This document shows positions 23,486 to 32,522 of a stretch of DNA of 48,862 nucleotides, piece by piece. This DNA comes from Acidimicrobiaceae bacterium (GTDB lineage: Bacteria; Actinomycetota; Acidimicrobiia; Acidimicrobiales; RAAP-2). Under the pieces are notes generated by a model. It was not told the origin of the DNA. It did no database searches and was given only the letters and a program-made list of their open reading frames with translations. Each line of letters starts with the position of its first letter. Position 1 is the first letter of the stretch. A program made the translations under genes and the position numbers. Location: assembly GCA_003142095.1 (NCBI GenBank), contig PLON01000056.1, positions 1-48,862 of the forward strand. The letters run 5' to 3'.

Positions 23486-25144
23486 CTAGAAAACGATCAC
23501 CGCGGGCAAAATGACGGGCTGGCGCCGATAGCGCTGGCCGAGCAGTCGACCGGCGGCGCGTTGAGCGATCTTGGACAGCGAGTCACCGTCGAGGTTACCG
23601 TCGGCAATCGCCTCCTGCAGGGCGGTGCGCACCGCACCCGTCAGGTTCACGAGTAGTTCCCCGTCACTGGCGCCCTCAAACCATCCGCGCGCCGTCACGG
23701 AAACGGGCTGGGCAATAGTCGCTCGATCACGATCGACCCCGGCCGAGATGAGGATGACGCCGTACTCGGCGAGCATGCGACGCTCCTCGAGGGGGCGTTC
23801 GTCGAGGTCTCCGGCGCTCCCATCGATGTAGTGAAAGCCGGCGGGCACCTTTCCCGCACGACGGATGCCTTTTTCCGATACTTCGATCTGGTCGCCGTCC
23901 TCGCAGATCAGTACGTGACGCGAGCTGAGTCCCATCGAGACGGCGAGTTCCGCGTGGTGAACCATGTGTCGATACTCGCCGTGCACCGGTACAAAGTTCT
24001 TCGGACGAAGGAGCTGCTGGTAGGTGCGAAGTTCGCCCTGGCGTGCGTGACCCGACGCGTGAACGAGCTCTTGGCCCGAGTGAATGACCTCCGTCGCTTC
24101 GCGGTGCAGGTCATCGATCACGCGGCCGACTGACCACTCGTTGCCCGGAATGGGGTGCGAGCTCAAGATGATCGTATCGTCGGCGCCGACCTTGAAGTTC
24201 CGGGCGTCACCGCGCGAGAGTTTCGAGAGCACCGCGAGTGGTTCGCCTTGGCTGCCGGTGCAGATCACGCACACTTCGCCCGGGGCGTAGCGGCTGATGT
24301 TCTCCACGTCGATGATGTCGGCGCTGTCGACCCGCAGGAGGTGCAACTTTCGCGCCAACTTGACATTGGCCTCCATCGATCGTCCCATGAAGGCGATCTT
24401 GCGACCCGTCTCGTGCGCGACATTCGCGATCTGCTGGATGCGGTGAATATGACTCGCGAAACAGGCGACGACCATACGACGGTTCGGCCGTTCCAGGAAC
24501 AGGCGACGAAGCGCGACACCCACGCTGCTCTCCGACGGCGTGAAGCCCGGTTCTTCCGCGTTGGTGGAATCGGCGAGGAGTAACGCCACGCCTTCGTCAC
24601 CGAGGGCGGCCAAGCGGTTGATGTCGGTACGACGCCCGTCAATTGGCGTGAGGTCGAGCTTGAAGTCGCCCGAGTGCACGACAATGCCGACTTTGGTGTG
24701 AAAGGCCAAGGCGTGCGCACTCGGGACGGAGTGCGTGACGGGGATGAACTCGACCTCGAAGGGTCCGATGCGACGACGTTCTCCGTCAGCGACTTCGATG
24801 AACGTGAGATCGTGAGCGACCTTCGCTTCGGACAGGCGGTGTCTGGCGAATCCGAGCGTCAGGGGGGCGCCGTAGATGGGAACATTGACGTCCTTCACCA
24901 GGTAACGAAGCGCGCCGGTGTGGTCCTCGTGGCCGTGCGTGAGCACGATGGCGTCGATGCGGTCCTTCCGCTCGATGAGCCAGCGAAAGTCCGGCAGGAT
25001 GATGTCGACGCCGTACATGGTGGGCTCGGGAAACATCAAGCCGGCGTCGACGACAACGATCCGACCGTCTTGCTCAATCGCGAGACAGTTTCTGCCGATC
25101 TCGCCCAGTCCGCCGAGAAAAGTAACGCGCAGAGACTCAGGCAC
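23486..25144 (-). CDS. rnj: Ribonuclease J
   Basis: 552 residues, metallo-beta-lactamase/beta-CASP fold. The metal motif is THGHEDHTGA with His in THSVPSAHAL and VHSGDFKLD. beta-CASP motifs include FASHIHRIQQ, CTGSQGEP and SSHPIPGNE, and VHGEYRH supplies a further ligand. The C-terminal domain (about 450-552) is the RNase J oligomerisation module. The enzyme has endo- and 5'-exonuclease activity in mRNA turnover and rRNA maturation. The GTG start overlaps dapA by eight bases; dapA-rnj is a conserved actinobacterial pair. Confidence 0.97.
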   Translation of the reverse strand: MPESLRVTFLGGLGEIGRNCLAIEQDGRIVVVDAGLMFPEPTMYGVDIILPDFRWLIERKDRIDAIVLTHGHEDHTGALRYLVKDVNVPIYGAPLTLGFARHRLSEAKVAHDLTFIEVADGERRRIGPFEVEFIPVTHSVPSAHALAFHTKVGIVVHSGDFKLDLTPIDGRRTDINRLAALGDEGVALLLADSTNAEEPGFTPSESSVGVALRRLFLERPNRRMVVACFASHIHRIQQIANVAHETGRKIAFMGRSMEANVKLARKLHLLRVDSADIIDVENISRYAPGEVCVICTGSQGEPLAVLSKLSRGDARNFKVGADDTIILSSHPIPGNEWSVGRVIDDLHREATEVIHSGQELVHASGHARQGELRTYQQLLRPKNFVPVHGEYRHMVHHAELAVSMGLSSRHVLICEDGDQIEVSEKGIRRAGKVPAGFHYIDGSAGDLDERPLEERRMLAEYGVILISAGVDRDRATIAQPVSVTARGWFEGASDGELLVNLTGAVRTALQEAIADGNLDGDSLSKIAQRAAGRLLGQRYRRQPVILPAVIVF

Positions 25145-26033
25145 GGGCGGTCCTTAGCGACGCCACGACCTCGGCCGCCGCGGCGTCGAGGTCGTGGTCA
25201 CTCGGGCCGTGGGGCAGTCGACACTCCCCCACGCGTAATCCCAACGCCCGCAGCGCCGCTTTCGACGGCATCGGGTTGGGGTAGGCATCAGTGCTCTCGA
25301 AGGCGAAACTCTTGGCCGCACGCTCGTTCAATCGTCGAGCTTCGTCCCACTCGTTGTTGACCGCCGCGCGCACGATGCCGGCAACTTCCGGTCCCGCCCA
25401 ATGAGCGGCGACCGAGACAATGCCCACGGCGCCCACACCCAAAAAGGCCATCAGCATCGAATCGTCGCCGCTATAGAGGTCCAAGGCATCGCCGAGAACG
25501 GATTTGGTGTGCGCCGCCGCCGACACGTCACCCGAGGCGTCTTTGAGAGCCGTGATGTTCTTGTGGTTGTGCACCAGGTCGATTGTGGTCGCCGAGGCGA
25601 TCTTTCGTCCCGTACGCACCGGGATGTCGTAAAGCATGACGTCCAGTGGGGTGCTGTCGGCGATGGCGCCGAGGTGTCCAGCGATGCCCGCCTGGTTCGG
25701 GCGTGCGTAGGCCGGCGTCGTCGCCAAGACTCCCGCGACGCCGGTCGCTTTCACTTGAGTAGTCAGCGCTACGGACTGTTGAGTATTGGCGAACGTGCTG
25801 CCGGCGAGCACCGGAACCGTCACCGCCTCGGCGACGCAGGCGAAAAGATCGAGCTTTTCTTCATCGCTCAGCGACGAGCCCTCGCCCGTCGAGCCCGCGA
25901 CGACGAGACCCTCACTTCCTTCGGCGACTAAGAACTGCGCCAACGACGTCGCCACGTCAAAGTTCACTGATCCGTCGGGGCTAAAGGGCGTGACCATTGC
26001 CGTCAGGACACGTCCAAAACGCGGCTCGCTCAT
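25137..26033 (-). CDS. dapA: 4-hydroxy-tetrahydrodipicolinate synthase
   Basis: A 298-residue TIM barrel that condenses pyruvate with aspartate semialdehyde. The Schiff-base lysine is in ITALKDASGD. The Tyr of MLYDIPVRTG and the GSTGEGSSLS loop belong to the active site. The ATG is at 26033. It is 38 bases after dapB and overlaps rnj. This is the first committed DAP step; the pathway continues with dapB here and with dapD/C/E/F 8-18 kb away. Confidence 0.97.
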   Translation of the reverse strand: MSEPRFGRVLTAMVTPFSPDGSVNFDVATSLAQFLVAEGSEGLVVAGSTGEGSSLSDEEKLDLFACVAEAVTVPVLAGSTFANTQQSVALTTQVKATGVAGVLATTPAYARPNQAGIAGHLGAIADSTPLDVMLYDIPVRTGRKIASATTIDLVHNHKNITALKDASGDVSAAAHTKSVLGDALDLYSGDDSMLMAFLGVGAVGIVSVAAHWAGPEVAGIVRAAVNNEWDEARRLNERAAKSFAFESTDAYPNPMPSKAALRALGLRVGECRLPHGPSDHDLDAAAAEVVASLRTARA

Positions 26034-26071
26034 GCTACGAAGTTACCAGTCACTCTGAGACGACGAAGCCG

Positions 26072-26842
26072 TCAAGGAATCAAGGATGAGAGACCGTCGA
26101 TGAAGCGCGGCGTCGTGTCGACCGCGTCAAGGGCCACGGTAACGCCATGGACGAAGCTCTGGCGATCGAAGGAATCGTGACGAATGGTCAGCCCTTCACC
26201 CGGTGAACCGAAGAGCACCTCTTGGTGCGCAACGAGTCCCGGGAGGCGTACCGAGTGAATCTTGACGCCGTCGACGGCGTCGGCACCGCGGGAACCCTCG
26301 ACGCTGAAGCGAGTCGTCGGGTCGACGAGGGGCGCCTGGCCGGCCGCTCGTCGCGCGTCGGCGATGAGTCGAGCCGTCGCCAAAGACGTCCCCGATGGCG
26401 CATCAACTTTTCGATCGTGGTGCAGTTCGATAATCTCTACGCGTTCGAAATATGGCGCGGCAGCGGCAGCGAAGCGCTCGGCGAGCACCGCACCCACCGA
26501 AAAGTTCGACGCCACGACGACCCCGACGCGTGACGACGCGACCCGTAGGGTCTCGCGCTGACTGTCCGAAAGACCTGTTGCGCCCACGACCAACGCCACG
26601 ACGTGCTCGGCGCACCACGTCGCCGAGTGCACGACACCCTCCGGCGAAGAAAAATCCACCACCGCGTCGAGTGAACCGGCGTCGAGATCATCGAGTGATT
26701 TTGCCCATCGTCCGCCGAATAACTCACGAGGCTCGTGCTCGTCGATCAAGCCGATAACGCTGAAACGACCCGTTGCCGTGAGACCTTCGCCCAGAGCCTG
26801 CCCCATCCGACCGGCGCCGCCCACGATTGCCAGTGATTTCAC
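26072..26842 (-). CDS. dapB: 4-hydroxy-tetrahydrodipicolinate reductase
   Basis: 256 residues. The Rossmann motif VGGAGRMGQ (about 7-15) binds NAD(P)H, VDFSSPEGV is the cofactor-adjacent strand, and the signature EIIELHHDRKVDAPSGT contains the catalytic His-His and Lys. It makes tetrahydrodipicolinate, the DapD substrate. The GTG start overlaps the stop of the YfhO-like gene as GTGA. Confidence 0.97.
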   Translation of the reverse strand: MKSLAIVGGAGRMGQALGEGLTATGRFSVIGLIDEHEPRELFGGRWAKSLDDLDAGSLDAVVDFSSPEGVVHSATWCAEHVVALVVGATGLSDSQRETLRVASSRVGVVVASNFSVGAVLAERFAAAAAPYFERVEIIELHHDRKVDAPSGTSLATARLIADARRAAGQAPLVDPTTRFSVEGSRGADAVDGVKIHSVRLPGLVAHQEVLFGSPGEGLTIRHDSFDRQSFVHGVTVALDAVDTTPRFIDGLSSLIP

Positions 26843-29544
26843 GTCAGAACCTTATCGTTCCGCTTTCGCCGTCTTCGAACGAGAAGAGTCGAGGAGACGC
26901 CAATCCACAGCACGAGCGACACGACGGTCGCCGCCGAGCTGACTTCAATGTAGGGCGCGTGGTAGTGAAAGTGAATCACCCACTTCCCACGAGGCACATC
27001 GATCTTCTCGATCAGCCCCGCCCGGGTGACCTTTAACTGATCGACTTTCCCCGTCACGTCGTTGACCGCCGTCGCTCGCCAGCCCGGCAAGTACGCCTCG
27101 CTCCGCTCGAGCGCGCTCGCCTTTGTGAGGGTCACGCTCACCCACGCGTCGCCCCAAGTGGCGGTGCGTACGTTAGTGACGCGTCCCGACGACGGTGTGA
27201 CGAGCCAGGCACGCGGGATCAATGAGGTGGCTTTGAAGACCGAGAACGTGTCCTCGGTCGACGTTAGGCGCCACTTATAGCTCGCGATCGCGAGTTGAAA
27301 GTTCGTGTCGAGTCGATAACTCGTCGTCGAGCCACGCGGCGTCATCACGGCATCGCCAATCTCGGCGGAACTGAGCGACCCGATAACAAATCCCGCCGCC
27401 GACACATTCGAACTCGTTTTGAGGACGACATGCGTGACGCCAGCACGAATGGTCCACCGTGGTTCTTTCAGGAAGTGACCCTTCGCATTCAGTAGTAGGA
27501 CCGAGAACGAGCTCTTGGAGATTGGCTTGCCATCGAAGCCCGTGAGTGTGATCGAACCCACCGGCAGAACTTCGCCGAAGTAGCGATCCACCTCGTTGGA
27601 CCCGACCTCTTTCACGCAGCTCCTCGGCACAGTCGGCGTGAAGGCAGTGGTCGTCATGAGTTCGGACGACGAGATCGCGATCGCCCCGAGTCGCAACTGC
27701 GTGAAGGTCCCGGCCGCGAGATGGCAGGGGTTTAAGTGCGCCTGGGGGTGAGTTCCCGTCGCGTTGTCGTAGATGGTCGAGATCAACGCGCCGTACCCCT
27801 GGACGCTCGCCATGTGGGTGAAGACGTTCATGTTGGGCTCACCAATCGTGCGGTACACCCCCGTATGTCCGCCTTCGTCGTCCACCAGAGCGAAGCGGCC
27901 GTTGCTGTGCAACAGACTCTCGGCCTTCGCGCGCGACGCTTCGCGCGGGCCCTGGCCGCCAATGAGACCGGTGGAGGTGAACATCACAAAGACCACCAGG
28001 TCTGCGACGAGTACCACCATCAAGACCCTAAACATGCGCCGCGAGTGACGCCCGAGGAACACCACCGCTATCGCCGCGACGAGCGCAATCACGAGGTGCA
28101 GGACGTTCGAGAATTTGAGTCCTTCTTCGAGGTTGGTGTTTGCGTCAGCGATGTTGATCTTGCTGATCACCCACGGTCCCCAGCCGAGGAGCGCGGCCGA
28201 CAGAGCGACCACAATCAGCGCCGGGGCCGCGCTCACCCACCGCGACCAGCGACCAAGGCCCGCCAACTCCGGTCGTGCGTCACGCACGTGCTGGAGCCAC
28301 CAGCCCAACATGATCGACAACGGGAAGTCGACGAGAATGACGTTTCGACTCTGAAGTCGCGTCGAGCCAAAGAGCGGAATGTCGCGAAAGATGTGGCCAA
28401 GCGGCGTGAAGCTTCCCCAGGTGGCAAAGAGTCCGACGACGCCAATGACCACGTAGATCATGTAATCGCGATCGCTGCCGCGCCAGCCCCGACGCGTCAG
28501 TCGGGTGAGAAACGCGGCTCCCGCCACCAGCGCCAACACTCCGGCGTAGCCCGTTACCTCCGCGAGGTTGTAGTTGGCGAAGAATGCCGGCTGACCGAAG
28601 GCCCCGTTGCCGCCGAAGAGATCGGGCGAAAAGAGCAGCGCTGACCAGCGCACCGCGAGCGACCCGGCGCCAAAGAACCAGTAGTTCACTTGCGAACGTT
28701 CTGAGAAGTTGATGAAGGACCATCCGGGCAGGAGCTGAACCAGCCCAATCCCGAGGCCCCACACGAAGCCCACGGCGAGAGTCGCGAGATACGCGACTCT
28801 CATGCGCCACGAATTCAGCCAGTACGAACTACGAAGTATCAACACGCACGGAACGACGAGAAGAGTGAGCAGTTCGATGCTCGCAATCGCTCTCGGCTCG
28901 CCGGAAAGAAAGGTCAGCCCCCACAACGCCGCCACGCCGAGCGCCCAGGGCAGAGCGACGCGGGCGATCTCGAGCACGCTCGCCCCCGGACGAATGTGAG
29001 TGAGCCGCCGCGAGAGCGCCAGCATGACGAGTGTCGCCCAAGGAATAAAGGAGTAGCCCTGGATCACCCCGAGGTGAACCATCTGACCGATCATCGCGCC
29101 GGAGTAGGCGTAGCTGAGTCCGGCAGCGAAGGCGGGGACCGTCCGCACTCCGTGCCAACGAAGCAGGGCAAACACGCCGACGGCCCCCGTGACGTAGACC
29201 ACGATCATGTTGATGAGCCAAGCGACGATCGGCGGGATAAAGGCGAAGATGACCGTGAGCGGATAGAGCGCCCCGGCGTTCATTCCTCCGAGCAGCGGGG
29301 TGCCCGCGTTCGTCAAGGGGTCCAGAAGCGGAAGGTGACCCGTGGCAATCTGCTCGCCCGCGAGCACGCGCAACGGGAAGTTTTGTATGAGGTTGTCGGC
29401 GTCGATCGCCGGGTGACCAAAGAGGGCCGGAACAATGAAGAGCGCGGCCGGGATGACGACGAACCAGATGAGGGCCCAGCGGTCACCGCGAGCCAACGGT
29501 CGCCACCAGGGCGTGAGGGCCGAAGGCTCGAGATCGGTACTCAT
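26839..29544 (-). CDS. Large YfhO-like polytopic membrane protein
   Basis: 901 residues. About a dozen hydrophobic helices fill residues 25-560, followed by an extracytoplasmic region (about 575-865) and a last helix (about 870-890) with a basic tail. The layout and stretches such as DADNLIQNFPLRVLAGEQIATGHLPLLDPLTNAGTPLLG match YfhO, a GT-C-like family linked in Firmicutes to glycosylation of cell-surface polymers. The donor and acceptor here are unknown. I chose the ATG at 29544, which has GGGGAC just upstream. The start lies only 16 bases beyond the U-run of the pnp terminator, so expression may depend on read-through. Its end overlaps dapB. Confidence 0.85.
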   Translation of the reverse strand: MSTDLEPSALTPWWRPLARGDRWALIWFVVIPAALFIVPALFGHPAIDADNLIQNFPLRVLAGEQIATGHLPLLDPLTNAGTPLLGGMNAGALYPLTVIFAFIPPIVAWLINMIVVYVTGAVGVFALLRWHGVRTVPAFAAGLSYAYSGAMIGQMVHLGVIQGYSFIPWATLVMLALSRRLTHIRPGASVLEIARVALPWALGVAALWGLTFLSGEPRAIASIELLTLLVVPCVLILRSSYWLNSWRMRVAYLATLAVGFVWGLGIGLVQLLPGWSFINFSERSQVNYWFFGAGSLAVRWSALLFSPDLFGGNGAFGQPAFFANYNLAEVTGYAGVLALVAGAAFLTRLTRRGWRGSDRDYMIYVVIGVVGLFATWGSFTPLGHIFRDIPLFGSTRLQSRNVILVDFPLSIMLGWWLQHVRDARPELAGLGRWSRWVSAAPALIVVALSAALLGWGPWVISKINIADANTNLEEGLKFSNVLHLVIALVAAIAVVFLGRHSRRMFRVLMVVLVADLVVFVMFTSTGLIGGQGPREASRAKAESLLHSNGRFALVDDEGGHTGVYRTIGEPNMNVFTHMASVQGYGALISTIYDNATGTHPQAHLNPCHLAAGTFTQLRLGAIAISSSELMTTTAFTPTVPRSCVKEVGSNEVDRYFGEVLPVGSITLTGFDGKPISKSSFSVLLLNAKGHFLKEPRWTIRAGVTHVVLKTSSNVSAAGFVIGSLSSAEIGDAVMTPRGSTTSYRLDTNFQLAIASYKWRLTSTEDTFSVFKATSLIPRAWLVTPSSGRVTNVRTATWGDAWVSVTLTKASALERSEAYLPGWRATAVNDVTGKVDQLKVTRAGLIEKIDVPRGKWVIHFHYHAPYIEVSSAATVVSLVLWIGVSSTLLVRRRRKRNDKVLT

Positions 29545-29559
29545 TGTCCCCACGCTACG

Positions 29560-29605
29560 AAAAACAAACGGACCGTGTCGCGACTACCTCGGCGCGACAC
29601 GGTCC
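29560..29605 (-). terminator. Rho-independent terminator of pnp
   Basis: On the minus strand a perfect 13-base stem (29605-29593 with 29582-29570) closes a 10-base loop. It is followed by GTTTGTTTTT. It begins eight bases after the pnp stop codon and ends 16 bases before the YfhO-like start codon. Confidence 0.92.
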
Positions 29606-29613
29606 TTCGTTAC

Positions 29614-32046
29614 TTAGCGTCGACGGGGACGCGGACTGCGGCGTCCGCCGCCATCACCGTCACTGAAGGTCGGGCCGCCGGGACCGAGGTCACCGATCTC
29701 GCCGGCCAGTTCGGCTTCGAAACTCGCCTCAAAGGATGAGGACGACACGTTGGACGCACTAGGGCGCTCGGAACGGTCGCGACTCTCGCGCTCGGGGCGC
29801 TCACGGCTGTCGCGCTCGGGACGACGTTCGCGGCGCGGCTCTTCGACGACGTCAGGAAAGTCCCCGACGAGCGACAACGAGACCTTGCCCTGGGGGTCGA
29901 TGTCGTCGACCTTGACTTCGAGGGCCTGGCCCAGTTCGAGGACGTCTTCGACCTGTCCGATGCGCTTGCCACCGTTCAGGGGCGCCAACTTCGAGATGTG
30001 TAAGAGGCCATCGCGGCCCGGCAGGATGTTAATGAACGCACCGAACTTCGCGATCGACACGACACGACCTTGGTAGATCGCGCCCACGTCGGCCGACGGC
30101 GGGTCCAAGATGAGCGAGATTCGACGTCGAGCTTCCTCAACGGCGCGTCCGTCCTTCGCCCCGATGGTGACCGTACCGACGACACCGTCGTCGTCGACGG
30201 CAATGTCGGCGCCGGTCTCTTGCTGGAGAGTATTGATGACCTTGCCCTTGGGCCCGATGACCTCACCGATCTTGTCGATGGGGATCTCCAACGTCACGAT
30301 CTTCGGCGCCACTTCAGCGACTTCGCTGCGCGGCTCGGCGATCGTGTCCGTGAGGACCTTCAAGATCGCCAGACGCGCGTCCTTCGCTTGGTGCAGCGCT
30401 TTCGCGAGCACGTCGGCCGGCAGTCCGTCGATCTTCGTGTCGAGCTGCAACGCCGTCACGGCGTCCGCGGTGCCCGCCACCTTAAAGTCCATATCCCCGA
30501 AAGCGTCTTCGGCGCCGAGGATGTCGGTCAAGGTGACGTAGTTGCCACCCTCGTAGACGAGCCCCATCGCGATGCCCGCCACGGGAGCCTTGATGGGCAC
30601 GCCGGCCGCCATCAGCGACAGCGTCGAACCACAGACCGAACCCATAGAGGTGGAGCCGTTGGACTGCATGATGTCGGAGACAACACGGATGGTGTAGGCG
30701 AAGTCCTCTTCGCTCGGCAGTACCGGCACGAGCGCACGCTCGGCGAGCATGCCGTGACCGATTTCGCGGCGCTTGGGCGCACCGACGCGACCGGTCTCGC
30801 CCGTGGAATACGGGGGGAAGTTGTAGTGGTGCATGTAGCGACGGAACTCGTCGGGCGAGATCGTGTCGAGCTGCTGACGCATGCGGGGCATGCCCAGCGT
30901 CGTCACGTTCACGACCTGGGTCTCGCCGCGCTGAAAGAGCGCCGAGCCGTGGGTCATCGGAAAGAGGTCGATTTCGGCCGACAACGGTCGAATGTCCGAG
31001 ACGCCACGTCCATCGATGCGCACGCCGTCTTGGACGATGCGCTCGCGCACGAGCTTTTTCGTGACGGAACGAATCGCGGCTTTGATCTCGCTGGCGCGCC
31101 CTTCGAACTCTGCACTGATCTGTTCGGTGATCGACTTGGTCGCGGCGTCGAGTGCCTCGGCGCGAGCGGCCTTCGTGGTGATCTTGTTCGCGTCGCTGAG
31201 GGCCTGCTGACCGACGCTCTCAACACGGGCGTACACGTCGTCCTGGTAGTCGGCGAAGGTCTCGTAGGGAAACGAAGGCAGCGGACCACGGTCGGCGATG
31301 AAGTCACGTACCAGTTCGCGCTGCAAGTTAATGGCCTCGCGGATCCAGAGCTTGGAGGCTTCGAGTCCTGCGGCGAGAACTTCTTCGCTCACCTTGGGTG
31401 CACCGTCGAGGTACTTCTCGAACGATCCCTCGGTGCCGCCGGCTTCGACCATCATGATCGCGACATCGGCGTCAACCGAGTCGCTCAGTGCGCGGCCGGC
31501 CACGACGAGTTCGAACGTGGCGGCATCACCTTCGGCGTACGTGGGGTGCGGTGCCCACTCTCCGTCGGTGGTGTACGCCATGCGCACCGCACCGATGGGT
31601 CCATCAAAGGGAATGCCGGAGATCATCAACGCGGCCGAGGCGGCGTTGATGGCGAGGATGTCGTGCGGGTTCTCCTGGTCGGCGCTGAAGATGGTGCCGA
31701 CGACCTGGACCTCGTTGCGAAAGCCCTTGGGAAAGGACGGACGCAGTGGGCGGTCGATGAGGCGACAGATGAGAATGGCTTGGTCGGAGAGTTTTCCCTC
31801 ACGCCGAAAGAATGCCCCGGGAATCTTTCCCGCAGCGTAGGCCCGCTCTTCGATGTCGATGGTGAGAGGGAAGAAATCCATTCCCTCTCGGGCCGTCTTC
31901 GCCGCGGTGACCGTGGCGAGCAGCATGGTGTCACCGAGGCGCGCGAGAACGGCGCCGTTGGCGAGTTGGGCTAGGTGACCGGCTTCAAAACTCATTGTTT
32001 TGTCGGTACCCGTAATGGGACTACTGACGCGAATTGCGTTAGTCAT
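29614..32046 (-). CDS. pnp: Polynucleotide phosphorylase
   Basis: 810 residues. Two RNase PH domains (the second with ILGAEDAFGDMDFKVAG, which carries the catalytic Asp residues), then a KH domain (IPIDKIGEVIGPKGKVIN) and an S1 domain (GAIYQGRVVSIAKFGAFINILPGRDGLLHIS). An Arg/Glu/Asp-rich tail (RRERRPERDSRERPERES...) ends in RRSPRPRRR and may bind RNA or partners. It degrades RNA 3'-5' using phosphate. I chose the ATG at 32046 because AAGGAG lies eight bases upstream; earlier in-frame codons have no homology. It follows rpsO, with hairpins between, and ends at a strong terminator. Confidence 0.97.
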   Translation of the reverse strand: MTNAIRVSSPITGTDKTMSFEAGHLAQLANGAVLARLGDTMLLATVTAAKTAREGMDFFPLTIDIEERAYAAGKIPGAFFRREGKLSDQAILICRLIDRPLRPSFPKGFRNEVQVVGTIFSADQENPHDILAINAASAALMISGIPFDGPIGAVRMAYTTDGEWAPHPTYAEGDAATFELVVAGRALSDSVDADVAIMMVEAGGTEGSFEKYLDGAPKVSEEVLAAGLEASKLWIREAINLQRELVRDFIADRGPLPSFPYETFADYQDDVYARVESVGQQALSDANKITTKAARAEALDAATKSITEQISAEFEGRASEIKAAIRSVTKKLVRERIVQDGVRIDGRGVSDIRPLSAEIDLFPMTHGSALFQRGETQVVNVTTLGMPRMRQQLDTISPDEFRRYMHHYNFPPYSTGETGRVGAPKRREIGHGMLAERALVPVLPSEEDFAYTIRVVSDIMQSNGSTSMGSVCGSTLSLMAAGVPIKAPVAGIAMGLVYEGGNYVTLTDILGAEDAFGDMDFKVAGTADAVTALQLDTKIDGLPADVLAKALHQAKDARLAILKVLTDTIAEPRSEVAEVAPKIVTLEIPIDKIGEVIGPKGKVINTLQQETGADIAVDDDGVVGTVTIGAKDGRAVEEARRRISLILDPPSADVGAIYQGRVVSIAKFGAFINILPGRDGLLHISKLAPLNGGKRIGQVEDVLELGQALEVKVDDIDPQGKVSLSLVGDFPDVVEEPRRERRPERDSRERPERESRDRSERPSASNVSSSSFEASFEAELAGEIGDLGPGGPTFSDGDGGGRRSPRPRRR

Positions 32047-32149
32047 GGGTTGGCTCCTTGTGTAGCAACACTCCGCCCGAATCCCAGTGGGCGACCTTCG
32101 CTCGGAGCGACTGTCCTCCACTGGCCTTCGAGGCCTCGGATGTGTTGAA

Positions 32150-32170
32150 CACGTCGACGGCGTCGACGTG
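32150..32170 (-). promoter_or_regulatory. Perfect hairpin between rpsO and pnp
   Basis: CACGTCGAC-GGC-GTCGACGTG is a 9-base perfect stem with a 3-base loop, just after the rpsO stop (32181) and about 105 bases before pnp. There is no U-run, so it is not a typical terminator. A smaller hairpin GGCCT-TCG-AGGCC (32123-32135) follows. Processing or PNPase autoregulation at such a stem is known in E. coli; its role here is inferred. Confidence 0.55.
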
Positions 32171-32180
32171 CGTTGTTCGG

Positions 32181-32438
32181 CTAGCGACGAATGCCGAGAC
32201 GGCCAATCAACGCGCGGTAGCGCTCCACGTTGCCTTTTTGCACGTAGTCCAGCAGACGACGGCGTTGACCAATGAGCTTCATCAGTCCACGGCGGGTGTG
32301 ATGATCGCCTTTGTGAACCTTGAGGTGCTCAGTGAGATGAGAGATTCGGGCTGTCAAGAGCGCAACCTGGACTTCCGGCGAGCCGGTGTCCGTGTCGTGG
32401 GCTCGAAAGTCCTTAATAATCTCCTGCTTCTCAGTCAT
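32181..32438 (-). CDS. rpsO: Ribosomal protein S15
   Basis: 85 residues, close to the usual 89. The sequence [11 protein letters not shown] ... [24 protein letters not shown] ... DHHTRRGL ... [12 protein letters not shown] is diagnostic. It binds 16S rRNA early in 30S assembly. S15 commonly represses its own mRNA through a leader structure, and a strong hairpin lies directly upstream. It is followed by pnp, as in most bacteria. Confidence 0.98.
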   Translation of the reverse strand: MTEKQEIIKDFRAHDTDTGSPEVQVALLTARISHLTEHLKVHKGDHHTRRGLMKLIGQRRRLLDYVQKGNVERYRALIGRLGIRR

Positions 32439-32464
32439 AACGTGTGTGCCTTATTGAATCGGGG

Positions 32465-32490
32465 GTCCCGTTGCGAGCCGCCAACGAGAC
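32465..32490 (-). promoter_or_regulatory. Leader hairpin before rpsO, candidate S15 autoregulatory site
   Basis: On the minus strand GTCTCGTTG pairs with CAACGGGAC through nine base pairs, one a T-G wobble, around an 8-base loop. It ends 26 bases before the rpsO ATG. A second short palindrome (TCAGC-GTC-GCTGA on the plus strand) lies at 32502-32514. There is no U-run. S15 recognises G-U/G-C stem motifs and junctions in its leaders. Confidence 0.5.
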
Positions 32491-32522
32491 GACCCACACG
32501 ATCAGCGTCGCTGACCGAATAT

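Noticed and set aside
30070-31974. A 634-residue open frame antisense to pnp
   Set aside because: High-GC antisense artefact; His/Arg/Asp-rich with no domain, while the minus strand is unmistakably PNPase.
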